Positions 49,952 through 57,925 of a DNA stretch of 64,000 nt are shown one piece after another (position 1 is the stretch's first letter; each line of letters opens with the position of its first letter). Under the pieces are notes generated by a model. That model saw only the letters and a list, made by a program, of their open reading frames with translations, was not told the DNA's origin and did not search any database. The position numbers and the translations under genes are program-made. The stretch comes from Micromonospora sp. C28SCA-DRY-2 (lineage in GTDB: Bacteria; Actinomycetota; Actinomycetes; Mycobacteriales; Micromonosporaceae). The stretch covers positions 211,501-275,500 of the forward strand of contig NZ_JAUMKD010000004.1 of NCBI RefSeq assembly GCF_030519475.1. Direction: 5' to 3'.

Positions 49952-51646
49952 ATGGACCTTCCGACGCTCGACCTGCCGGCCCTGCCGTCGTTGCTGGTCG
50001 CGCCCGCCCCCGGCTGGGTGGAGACCACCGACGTGATCGTGGTCGGCTCCGGGGTGGCCGGGCTCACCGCCGCGCTGCACCTGCGCGAGGCCGGGCTGCA
50101 CGTCACCGTGGTCACGAAGGTCAACATCGACGACGGGTCGACCCGCTGGGCGCAGGGCGGCATCGCCGCGGTGCTCGACCCGCACGACACCCCCGCCGCG
50201 CACGCCTCCGACACCGAGGTCGCCGGCGTCGGCCTCTGCGACCCGGCAGCGGTGCGGGTACTGGTCGAGGAGGGGCCGACCCGGCTGCGCGAGCTGATGC
50301 GGATCGGCGCCGAGTTCGACCGCAACCCGGACGGCTCGCTGATGCTGACCCGCGAGGGCGGGCACCGGGCCAACCGGATCGTGCACGCCGGCGGCGACGC
50401 GACCGGGGCCGAGGTGCAGCGGGCGCTGCACGCGGCGGTGCGCCGCGACCCGTGGATCCGGCTGGTCGAGCACGCCCTGGTGCTGGACCTGCTCAGGGCG
50501 CCCGGCGACGGCCCGGGCGGGCTCGGCGCGGCCTGCGGGATCACCCTGCACGTGCTCGGCGAGGGCAGCGAGGACGGCGTGGGCGCCATCCTGGCCCGGG
50601 CGGTGGTGCTGGCCACCGGCGGGATGGGGCAGGTCTTCGCGGCCACCACCAACCCCGCGGTGTCCACCGGCGACGGGGTGGCGCTGGCCATGCGGGCCGG
50701 CGCGGCGGTGACCGACGTGGAGTTCGTCCAGTTCCACCCGACCGCGCTGATCGTGCCGGAGCACGCCCGGGTGCCCGGCGCCGGGCACGCCCAGCAGCCG
50801 CTGGTCTCCGAGGCGCTGCGCGGCGAGGGCGCCCACCTGGTCGACGCGGACGGCAAGCGGTTCATGGTCGGCCAGCACGAGCTGGCCGAGCTGGCCCCCC
50901 GGGACGTGGTGGCCAAGGGTATCCACCGGGTGCTGCTGGCCACCGGCGCCGACCACGTCTTCCTGGACGCCCGGCACCTCGGTGGCGACTGGCTGGCCCG
51001 GCGGTTCCCCACCATCGTGGCGTCCTGCCTGGCCATCGGGGTAGACCCCGGGGTCGACCTGATCCCGGTCGCCCCGGCCGCCCACTACGCCTCCGGCGGC
51101 GTCCGCACCGACCTGCACGGCCGCACCTCGATCCCCGGCCTGTACGCCTGCGGCGAGGTGGCCTGCACCGGGGTGCACGGCGCGAACCGGCTGGCCAGCA
51201 ACTCGCTGCTGGAGGGGCTGGTCTTCTCCCGGCGGATCGCCGAGCACATCGCCACCGGCCTGCCCGAGCAGGCGCAGCCGGCGCCGACCGGCGCCTGGGT
51301 CGGCGGTGCGGGGTGGGTGGTGCCGGCGGCGGCGACCCCGGTGCTGCAACGGGCGATGACCCGGGGCGCCGGCGTGCTCCGCTCGGCGGCGACGCTGGCG
51401 CAGACCGCGGCGACCCTGGGCGAGGTCGGCTCCGGTCGGGGCACCCCACGCACCGCCGACTGGGAGGCGACGAACCTGGTCACCGTGGCGTCGACGCTGG
51501 TCGCCGCCGCGTACGCCCGCCGGGAGACCCGGGGCTGCCACTGGCGGGAGGACTTCCCGACGGCCGACGAGCGGTGGCTCGGCCACCTGGTCGGCGCGAT
51601 CGGGGTGCAGGGCCGGTTGGCGCAGCAGTGGGAGGAGACGCGATGA
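49952..51646 (+). CDS. nadB: L-aspartate oxidase
   Basis: 564 residues from ATG 49952. The FAD dinucleotide-binding motif VVGSGVAGLTAAL lies near residue 30; further hallmarks are TRWAQGGIAAVLD, VEFVQFHPTAL, HYASGGVRTDLHGRTSIPGLYACGEVACTGVHGANRLASNSLLE. It oxidises L-aspartate to iminoaspartate, the first step to quinolinate. Its stop overlaps nadC (ATGA). nadA is not in the window. Confidence 0.96.
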   Translation: MDLPTLDLPALPSLLVAPAPGWVETTDVIVVGSGVAGLTAALHLREAGLHVTVVTKVNIDDGSTRWAQGGIAAVLDPHDTPAAHASDTEVAGVGLCDPAAVRVLVEEGPTRLRELMRIGAEFDRNPDGSLMLTREGGHRANRIVHAGGDATGAEVQRALHAAVRRDPWIRLVEHALVLDLLRAPGDGPGGLGAACGITLHVLGEGSEDGVGAILARAVVLATGGMGQVFAATTNPAVSTGDGVALAMRAGAAVTDVEFVQFHPTALIVPEHARVPGAGHAQQPLVSEALRGEGAHLVDADGKRFMVGQHELAELAPRDVVAKGIHRVLLATGADHVFLDARHLGGDWLARRFPTIVASCLAIGVDPGVDLIPVAPAAHYASGGVRTDLHGRTSIPGLYACGEVACTGVHGANRLASNSLLEGLVFSRRIAEHIATGLPEQAQPAPTGAWVGGAGWVVPAAATPVLQRAMTRGAGVLRSAATLAQTAATLGEVGSGRGTPRTADWEATNLVTVASTLVAAAYARRETRGCHWREDFPTADERWLGHLVGAIGVQGRLAQQWEETR

Positions 51647-52539
51647 CGGAGTCGACCGAGCGGTCGTTGCGGGCGGCCGGCCTGGACCCGGCCCGGGTAC
51701 GCCGGGTGGTCGAGGACGCCCTGGTCGAGGACCTGGGCCCGGACTACCTCGACGTCACCAGCGTCGCCACCATCCCGGCCGAGCAGACGGACACGGCCGA
51801 CCTGGTGGCCCGCGCCGACGGCGTGGTGGCCGGGCTGGCCGTGGCGGCGGCGGTGTTCGAGCTGGTCGGCGAGGTGACCGGCGGCGCGCGTACGGTCGAG
51901 GTGTCGCTGGTCGCCCGGGACGGCGAGCGGGTGGCCCGCGGCGACGTGCTGGCCACGGTGACCGGGCCGACCCGGCTGCTGCTCACCGCCGAGCGCACCG
52001 CGCTCAACCTGCTCTGCCGGATGTCCGGGGTGGCCACCCACACCCGAGCCTGGGCGGACGCGCTGGCCGGCACGAAGGCGATGGTGCTCGACACCCGCAA
52101 GACCACCCCGGGCCTGCGCGCCCTGGAGAAGTACGCGGTCCGGGCCGGTGGCGGCACCAACAAGCGGATGGGGCTGCACGACGTCGCCATGATCAAGGAC
52201 AACCACAAGTTGGCGGCCGGCGGCATCACCCCGGCGTACCGGCGGGTCCGGGACGCGTTCCCGGACGTGCCGGTGCAGGTGGAGGTGACCACGCTGGCCG
52301 AGGCGGTGGAGGCGGTCGAGGCCGGCGCGAACTTCCTGCTCTGCGACAACATGACGCCGGAGGCGCTGACCGAGGTGGTGGCCGCGGTCGGCGACCGGGC
52401 CGAGCTGGAGGCGACCGGCGGGCTGACCCTGGAGGTGGCCGCCCGGTACGCGGCGACCGGCGTCGACTTCCTCTCGGTCGGCGCGCTCACCCACTCCTCG
52501 CCGATCCTCGACATCGCCATGGACCTGCGCACCGAGTGA
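51643..52539 (+). CDS. nadC: Nicotinate-nucleotide pyrophosphorylase (carboxylating)
   Basis: 298 residues from ATG 51643 overlapping the nadB stop; GGAGGAG lies upstream. Diagnostic motifs are RTALNLLCRMSGVATHT, the quinolinate-binding RKTTPGLRALEKYAVRAGGG, MIKDNH and the C-terminal GVDFLSVGALTHS. It converts quinolinate and PRPP to nicotinate mononucleotide. It precedes coaX in the same orientation, separated by the opposing PLD-like gene. Confidence 0.96.
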   Translation: MTESTERSLRAAGLDPARVRRVVEDALVEDLGPDYLDVTSVATIPAEQTDTADLVARADGVVAGLAVAAAVFELVGEVTGGARTVEVSLVARDGERVARGDVLATVTGPTRLLLTAERTALNLLCRMSGVATHTRAWADALAGTKAMVLDTRKTTPGLRALEKYAVRAGGGTNKRMGLHDVAMIKDNHKLAAGGITPAYRRVRDAFPDVPVQVEVTTLAEAVEAVEAGANFLLCDNMTPEALTEVVAAVGDRAELEATGGLTLEVAARYAATGVDFLSVGALTHSSPILDIAMDLRTE

Positions 52540-52624
52540 CGGTGCGGCGCGCGGCCGCCGTGGCGCCGGTCGGGAGTCGTGCGGGGTGGCCGGGGCGAGG
52601 GCTCGGGTGGTCGGGCCGGCCGGC

Positions 52625-53716
52625 TCAGGCCGCGGCCCGGGTGGTGAGGGCGGCCGGCCCCACCAGGTTGAAGATCACCTGACTCTCGGTGTCGTCCCGG
52701 TGGTCCAGGCCGTACTTGGCCCGGAAGAGCTGGAGCGCGCGGTGGTAGATCCCGGGCTCCAGCTCGTCGGCCTCGCCCAGGGCGAAGGTCTGGCCGGCGG
52801 CCTCCGGCCGCTGGAGCACCACGCTCAACCCGGTCAGCCCGTGCCGGGCCACGTTCCGGACCAGGTCGCTGCCGGCGATGTACCAGGTGCCGTCGACCCG
52901 CACGTAGCGCGCCTCGCAGGTCTCCAGGTCCCGCCCGTCCTGGCGCAGGCAGAGTTGCAGGCTCAGGCAGGAGTCGAGGTCGCGCACCGGGGCGGTCTCC
53001 CACAGCTCGGTGAACCGGTCGTCGACGAACTCGCCGAGCGGGGTGTTGACGAACGCCTCGATCTGCTGGGCGTCGAAGGTCTTGCCGCTGACCGGGAAGA
53101 ACGAGATGTACGCCTTGTCGTCCCAGCGGTACATCTGCACCGACGGCGCGGTGCTGTAGAGGCGTACCCGCAGCCGGGACCGGGAGGCTGGCGGCAGCTG
53201 CTGCTGGAGCCGGCCGAAGTGGTAGAGGTTGTTCATGATCGCGATGGCCGCGTCGGAGCGGCGCAGCTCCTCGGCCCGCAGCCGGACCGCCGGCGAGTCC
53301 GGGTCCAGCAGCAGCACCCGGACCGTCGCGCCGTTGGCCAGCGCGACCCGCAGGGCGGAGAGGAACCGGTTGGTGTAGGGGCCCTCCAGCATGCTGGTGA
53401 ACGTCTCCAGGATGGCGACGGCCTCCCGGCAGTTCGCCACCCGCTCGATCAGCGCGTCCCGGTCCAGCCGGGGGTGCTCGATGATGCTCACCGTCTGGAG
53501 CTCGCGGAAGAGCGGGTTGAGCACCACGTAGGTCAGCAGCGTCATGATCAGGGCGGCGCCGATGTTGAGGTAGAGGTCGCCGCGGAAGGTCTGCCCCGAA
53601 CGCCAGGACTGCACGATCATCCAGAGCGCGCCACCGGTCAGCGCGGCCAGCACCAGCACGTGCCGGCGGCGCCGGCGCAGGGTGTTGCGCCCGCGGGCCC
53701 ACCACATCCCCGACAT
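52625..53716 (-). CDS. Membrane-anchored PLD-like (HKD-less) protein of unknown function
   Basis: 363 residues from ATG 53716. Arg-rich N-terminus, two membrane helices (about 18-36 and 50-68), then a cytosolic domain. The stretch EAVAILETFTSMLEGPYTNRFLSALRVALANGATVRVLLLDPDSPAV resembles the conserved strand-helix of phospholipase-D-like folds that bind phosphate-containing ligands, yet no HKD motif is visible. The closing domain (about 250-350) is alpha/beta. It may sense rather than cleave its ligand (inference). Relative to mycobacteria it is an inserted opposite-strand gene between nadC and coaX. Confidence 0.7.
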   Translation of the reverse strand: MSGMWWARGRNTLRRRRRHVLVLAALTGGALWMIVQSWRSGQTFRGDLYLNIGAALIMTLLTYVVLNPLFRELQTVSIIEHPRLDRDALIERVANCREAVAILETFTSMLEGPYTNRFLSALRVALANGATVRVLLLDPDSPAVRLRAEELRRSDAAIAIMNNLYHFGRLQQQLPPASRSRLRVRLYSTAPSVQMYRWDDKAYISFFPVSGKTFDAQQIEAFVNTPLGEFVDDRFTELWETAPVRDLDSCLSLQLCLRQDGRDLETCEARYVRVDGTWYIAGSDLVRNVARHGLTGLSVVLQRPEAAGQTFALGEADELEPGIYHRALQLFRAKYGLDHRDDTESQVIFNLVGPAALTTRAAA

Positions 53717-53834
53717 GTCCGCTCCCCGTCCGGCCCCGCCGTGGATAGACCTATGTTCATGTCGCGATCCGTCCAGGATACGGTTCGTCGGCCGCTGCGC
53801 GCCCGCCCGTACCGGCGTTGTCTAGGCTTCGGGC

Positions 53835-54593
53835 GTGCTGCTCTGCATCGACATCGGAAACACCAACACCGTGCTGGCGACCTTCGACGGCGACAAGCTG
53901 GTGCACTCCTGGCGGATCAAGACCGATGCGCGCTCGACGGCGGACGAGCTGGGGCTGAAGTTCCGGGGCCTGCTCGCCGGGGACGCCGTCGAGATCACCG
54001 GGGTGGCCGCCTGCTCCACGGTGCCGGCCGCGCTGCGCTCGCTGCGCACCATGCTGTCCCGCTACTACGCGGACCTGCCGAGCGTGATCGTCGAGCCCGG
54101 GGTGCGCACCGGGGTGCAGCTCGCCATCGACAACCCGAAGGAGGTGGGCGCCGACCGGGTGGTCAACACCCTGGCCGCCTACACCCTCTACGGCGGGCCG
54201 TCGATCGTGGTGGACTTCGGCACCACCACCAACTTCGACGTGATCAGCGGCCGGGGCGAGTTCCTCGGCGGCGCCTTCGCGCCCGGCATCGAGATCTCCT
54301 TCGACGCGCTCGCCGCCCGCGCGGCCCAGCTGCGCAAGGTCGAGGCCACCCGGCCCCGGTCGGTGATCGGCAAGAACACCGTGGAGTGCCTCCAGTCCGG
54401 CCTCTACTTCGGCTTCGCCGGCCAGGTGGACCGGATCGTCGAGCGGATGACCGAGGAACTGGGCGAGGTGCGGGCCGTCATCGCCACCGGCGGGCTGGCC
54501 TCGCTGGTGATCAACGAGTGCCGGACCATCACCCACCACGAGCCGATGATCACGCTGATCGGCCTGCGGATGGTCTACGAGCGCAACGTCTGA
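53835..54593 (+). CDS. coaX: Type III pantothenate kinase
   Basis: 252 residues from GTG 53835. Motifs: phosphate loop DIGNTNT near the start, GADRVVNTLAA, VDFGTTTNFDVI and the glycine-rich IATGGLASLV. It phosphorylates pantothenate, first step of CoA synthesis, and is the type that does not respond to CoA feedback. TAGGCT starts 12 nt before the GTG, consistent with a leaderless mRNA. It completes the pantothenate-to-CoA chain with panC and panD. Confidence 0.95.
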   Translation: MLLCIDIGNTNTVLATFDGDKLVHSWRIKTDARSTADELGLKFRGLLAGDAVEITGVAACSTVPAALRSLRTMLSRYYADLPSVIVEPGVRTGVQLAIDNPKEVGADRVVNTLAAYTLYGGPSIVVDFGTTTNFDVISGRGEFLGGAFAPGIEISFDALAARAAQLRKVEATRPRSVIGKNTVECLQSGLYFGFAGQVDRIVERMTEELGEVRAVIATGGLASLVINECRTITHHEPMITLIGLRMVYERNV

Positions 54594-54600
54594 GCGCGGT

Positions 54601-55341
54601 TCAGCGCCGTCGGGCCCGGAACACCAGCGTCTGGTACGGCAGCCCGACGGTGTCCCGCCCGGCCAGGTCGGGGTGGGTGGCGAAGAGGTCGCGCAGCTCC
54701 CGGTCGACCTTCCGGCGTTCCTTCGCCGTCGCGGTGAGCCAGTACGAGCGGGTGTGCAGCAGCTCGATCACCTCGTCCGGGGTGAGCGTGCTCGTGTGGG
54801 CGAACCGGCCCAGCTCGATCGGGTCGAAGTCGGGGCCGAAGTCGGCGTACTTGTCGATCACGTTCCCCGCGCTGTCCCCGATGTGGGCGATCCGGCTCAG
54901 CTCGGCGACCCAGGAGACCTCCTCGTCCCGGACGTTCCAGATCGGCGCGAAGACGCCACCGGGCCGGACCACCCGGGCGATCTCGGCGTGCGCCCGCTCC
55001 CGGTCGAACCAGTGGTACGCCTGGCCGACGACCACCGCGTCGGCCGCCGCGTCCGGCAGCGGCACGGACTCCGCGCTGCCGGCCAGCGCGACAGTGCCCG
55101 GGGTCCCGGCGTCGAGCTGGGCCCGCATCCCGGGGTCGGGCTCGACCGGCACCGCCCGGTGGCCGAGGGCCAGCACCGCGCGGGTGAGGATGCCGGTGCC
55201 GGCGCCCAGGTCCACCACCCGGGCGGACGGGGCCAGACCGTCGAGCGCCCAGCGGACCGCCTCCTGCGGATAGCGGGGCCGGAACCGGTCGTAGTCGGCG
55301 GCCACCGCCCCGAACGAGAGCGCCTGAGTGGGGTCGGTCAT
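54601..55341 (-). CDS. Class I SAM-dependent methyltransferase
   Basis: 246 residues from ATG 55341. Motif I VVDLGAGTGILTRAVLALG (from about residue 42), acidic ribose-binding VEPDPGM, and VVVGQAYHWFDRERAHAEIARVVRPGG typical of small-molecule or menaquinone-like methyltransferases (Methyltransf_11). Substrate unknown. It converges with coaX (7 bp) and diverges from lysS (91 bp). Confidence 0.88.
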   Translation of the reverse strand: MTDPTQALSFGAVAADYDRFRPRYPQEAVRWALDGLAPSARVVDLGAGTGILTRAVLALGHRAVPVEPDPGMRAQLDAGTPGTVALAGSAESVPLPDAAADAVVVGQAYHWFDRERAHAEIARVVRPGGVFAPIWNVRDEEVSWVAELSRIAHIGDSAGNVIDKYADFGPDFDPIELGRFAHTSTLTPDEVIELLHTRSYWLTATAKERRKVDRELRDLFATHPDLAGRDTVGLPYQTLVFRARRR

Positions 55342-55432
55342 GACGGGCAGGTTATCCGGTAACCGGCAACTGGGTGCTTGAGTACGCTCGGGGGTTGACC
55401 CCGCCGAACAACTCCCTCTGAGGAAGCGTGCC

Positions 55433-56944
55433 GTGACGACCGAGCAGAAGCCCGTGCCAGTGGATCCCGCCGACGACCTTCCCGAGCAGATGAAGGTCCG
55501 CCGGGAGAAGCGGGACCGGATGCTCGCCGACGGCGTCGAGCCGTACCCGGTCGGATTCCCGCGCACCCACACGCTGGCCGAGATCCGCCAGAAGTACGCC
55601 GACCTGCCGACCGACACCGCCACCGGCGACCGGGCCTCGGTCACCGGGCGGGTGATCTTCGTACGCAACACCGGCAAGCTCTGCTTCGCCACCCTGCGGG
55701 ACGGCGACGGCACCGAGTTGCAGGCGATGCTCTCCCTCGACCGGGTCGGGCCGGAGCGGCTGGAGGACTGGAAGCGCCTGGTCGACCTCGGCGACCTCGT
55801 CGGGGTGACCGGCGAGGTGATCACCAGCCGCCGGGGTGAGCTGTCGGTGCTGGTCGAGCAGTGGGCGGTCACCGCCAAGGCGCTGCGCCCGCTGCCGGTG
55901 GCGCACAAGCCGCTCAGCGAGGAGGCCCGGGTCCGGCAGCGCTACGTCGATTTGATCGTCCGCCCGCAGGCGCGCCAGATGGTCCGCACCCGCGCGGCCA
56001 CCGTACGCAGTCTGCGCGATTCCCTGCACGAGCAGGGTTTCATCGAGGTCGAGACGCCGATGCTGCAGTTGCTGCACGGTGGCGCGGCGGCCCGCCCATT
56101 CGTGACCCACAGCAATGCGCTCGCCACCGATCTGTATCTGCGAATCGCGCCGGAACTGTTTCTCAAGCGCGCCGTGGTCGGCGGCGTCGAGCGGGTCTTC
56201 GAGATCAACCGCAACTTCCGTAATGAGGGCGTCGACTCTTCGCACTCGCCGGAGTTCGCGATGCTGGAGGCCTACCAGGCGTACGGCGACTACAACACGA
56301 TGGCCGAGCTGACCCGCAATCTCGTCCAGCGGGCGGCGATCGCGGTCGGTGGCTCGACGGTGGTCACCCACGCCGACGGCCGGGAGTTCGACCTCGGCGG
56401 TGAGTGGCGTTCGGTCACCCTCTTCGGGGTGCTTTCCGAGGCGCTCGGCGAAGAGGTGACAGTGCACACCGAACGGGCCCGCCTGGTGGAGTACGCCGAC
56501 AAGGTCGGCCTCGCCGTCGACCCGAAGTGGGGGCCCGGCAAGCTGGCCGAGGAGCTCTTCGAGGAACTGGTGGTCCCCGGTCTGGAGGCGCCCACCTTCG
56601 TCCGGGACTACCCGGTGGAGACCAGCCCGCTCACCCGCGCGCACCGCAGCGAGCCGGGCCTGGCCGAGAAGTGGGACCTCTACGTGCTCGGTTTCGAGCT
56701 GGGCACCGCGTACTCGGAGCTGGTCGACCCGGTGGTGCAGCGGGAGCGGCTGCTGGCCCAGGCGCAGCTCGCCGCCCGCGGCGACGACGAGGCCATGCGG
56801 CTGGACGAGGACTTCCTCCGCGCGATGGAGTACGGAATGCCGCCGGCCGGGGGTATGGGAATGGGAATCGACCGGCTCTTGATGGCGCTCACCGGCCTGG
56901 GAATTCGGGAAACGATCCTGTTCCCGTTGGTGCGCCCGGAGTAG
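55433..56944 (+). CDS. lysS: Lysyl-tRNA synthetase, class II
   Basis: 503 residues from GTG 55433 with GAGGAAG upstream. An OB-fold anticodon domain (about 60-155) is followed by the class II catalytic core: motif 1 near GFIEVETPML, motif 2 FEINRNFRNEGVDSSHSPEFAMLEAY, and motif 3 GMGMGIDRLLMALTG at the C-terminus. It charges tRNA-Lys. lsr2 follows by about 110 bp, as in mycobacteria. Confidence 0.97.
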   Translation: MTTEQKPVPVDPADDLPEQMKVRREKRDRMLADGVEPYPVGFPRTHTLAEIRQKYADLPTDTATGDRASVTGRVIFVRNTGKLCFATLRDGDGTELQAMLSLDRVGPERLEDWKRLVDLGDLVGVTGEVITSRRGELSVLVEQWAVTAKALRPLPVAHKPLSEEARVRQRYVDLIVRPQARQMVRTRAATVRSLRDSLHEQGFIEVETPMLQLLHGGAAARPFVTHSNALATDLYLRIAPELFLKRAVVGGVERVFEINRNFRNEGVDSSHSPEFAMLEAYQAYGDYNTMAELTRNLVQRAAIAVGGSTVVTHADGREFDLGGEWRSVTLFGVLSEALGEEVTVHTERARLVEYADKVGLAVDPKWGPGKLAEELFEELVVPGLEAPTFVRDYPVETSPLTRAHRSEPGLAEKWDLYVLGFELGTAYSELVDPVVQRERLLAQAQLAARGDDEAMRLDEDFLRAMEYGMPPAGGMGMGIDRLLMALTGLGIRETILFPLVRPE

Positions 56945-57056
56945 TCGCGACATCCCTCTACCGGATCGATACCGCATCCTATTGACGCGGCGCGCGTCGC
57001 ACGGGTTATTGTTCTCGCAGTTTGCAGGTACACCCTGCTCGAAAGGAATGTGGGAC

Positions 57057-57401
57057 GTGGCCAAGCAGATCATTCACAAGCTGGTCGATGACCTGGACGG
57101 CGGGGACGCTGACGAGACCGTCAAGTTCGCCCTCGACGGCGTTCAGTACGAGATCGACCTGTCGAGTTCCAACGCCGAGAAATTGCGTGAGGTATTCGCG
57201 CCGTACGTCGGCGCGGGCACCAAGGTGGGTCGGGGCGGTGTGGTCGTCGGCGGCCGGGCGGCACGCGGCCGGGGCGGCGCCACCGCCGACCGGGAGCAGA
57301 ACAAGGCGATCCGCGCCTGGGCCAAGAAGGCCGGCAAGGACATCTCCGACCGGGGCCGGATCCCCCAGGAGATCGTCGACGAGTACCACGCCACGCGCTG
57401 A
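57057..57401 (+). CDS. lsr2: Lsr2-family nucleoid-associated protein
   Basis: 114 residues from GTG 57057, with GAAAGGA nine bases upstream; an ATG three codons earlier would add MWD, which other Lsr2 proteins lack. N-terminal dimer domain (KQIIHKLVDDLDGGDADETVKFALDG), a basic Gly/Arg linker (about 60-76), and a C-terminal DNA-binding domain ending DRGRIPQEIVDEY, where the R-G-R hook inserts in the AT-rich minor groove. It silences AT-rich, often acquired, DNA, which is relevant for accessory blocks in this window. Confidence 0.95.
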   Translation: MAKQIIHKLVDDLDGGDADETVKFALDGVQYEIDLSSSNAEKLREVFAPYVGAGTKVGRGGVVVGGRAARGRGGATADREQNKAIRAWAKKAGKDISDRGRIPQEIVDEYHATR

Positions 57402-57420
57402 CGCGCCGCCACGGGCGACC

Positions 57421-57456
57421 CGACGCCGGGCCGGAGCACTCTCCGGGCCGGCGTCG
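57421..57456. terminator. Hairpin after lsr2
   Basis: 16-bp stem with one mismatch (57421-57436 with 57441-57456), loop CACT, 20 bases after the lsr2 stop and followed by CCGTTTCC. Confidence 0.65.
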
Positions 57457-57553
57457 CCGTTTCCGCCCCCGGGTCCGGTTTCGACCCCCGTGCGCGGGAT
57501 CGGGCGCCGGGCGATCCGGGGGGACGGCGGGAAGAATCCCGGCGGGGCGGGCG

Positions 57554-57596
57554 TTGTCCACAGCCGGTGGAGGAGTTTTCCACAGCTTGTGGATGA
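57554..57596. promoter_or_regulatory. Cluster of three DnaA-box-like sites upstream of clpC
   Basis: TTGTCCACA (57554-57562) is a perfect actinobacterial DnaA box; TTTTCCACA (57576-57584) and, inverted, TCATCCACA (complement of 57588-57596) differ by one or two bases. The second and third form a palindrome CCACA-GCT-TGTGG. The rest of the 524-bp lsr2-clpC gap holds the lsr2 terminator and clpC promoter signals; no gene is seen. Three sites are too few for oriC; DnaA titration or regulation of a neighbour fits. Confidence 0.6.
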
Positions 57597-57705
57597 CCGT
57601 CGGACGGCCCCCTGCGCCGGCCGCGCCGACGTCGTTCCGACCGTGCGGGCGCTCTCGGGGCCCGCACGGGCCGTCCCAGGAGTGTCCCGCCGGCGGGCGG
57701 AATTT

Positions 57706-57716
57706 CGCTCTACGCG
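57706..57716 (+). promoter_or_regulatory. Candidate ClgR operator upstream of clpC
   Basis: TTTCGCTCTACGCGTAG contains CGC-N5-GCG, the core reported for ClgR, which activates clp genes in Streptomyces and corynebacteria. It lies 17 bp before the -35 of the candidate stress promoter, a suitable place for an activator. The match is short and could be chance in GC-rich DNA. Confidence 0.4.
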
Positions 57717-57732
57717 TAGCGCTCGGGGTACC

Positions 57733-57758
57733 GGAACACCCGCTGAGCGCGGACGGTT
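57733..57758 (+). promoter_or_regulatory. SigR/SigH-type stress promoter candidate for clpC
   Basis: GGAAC (57733-57737), exactly 18 bases, GTT (57756-57758). This matches the GGAA(T/C)-N18-GTT consensus of the thiol-oxidative-stress sigma factor SigR of Streptomyces and SigH of mycobacteria. clpC belongs to these regulons in both groups, as I recall. The implied 5' leader is about 160 nt. Confidence 0.55.
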
Positions 57759-57925
57759 GTGCAAAACGACGCGTACACGGCTCCTGCCGGAGACACACGA
57801 CCTCAGCTGAGTCGGTCCGCGGCGATAGAGTAATGAGGCAAGGACGCCCGTCCCGGGCGTTCGCGCACCGGCCCCGCCAAGATCTTTGACCATCAAGGCG
57901 CACGGCACGTGAGGAGCACGAGGGC

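Noticed and set aside
57554..57596. Chromosomal origin of replication
   Set aside because: Only three DnaA-box-like sites, no dnaA/dnaN neighbours and no AT-rich unwinding region.
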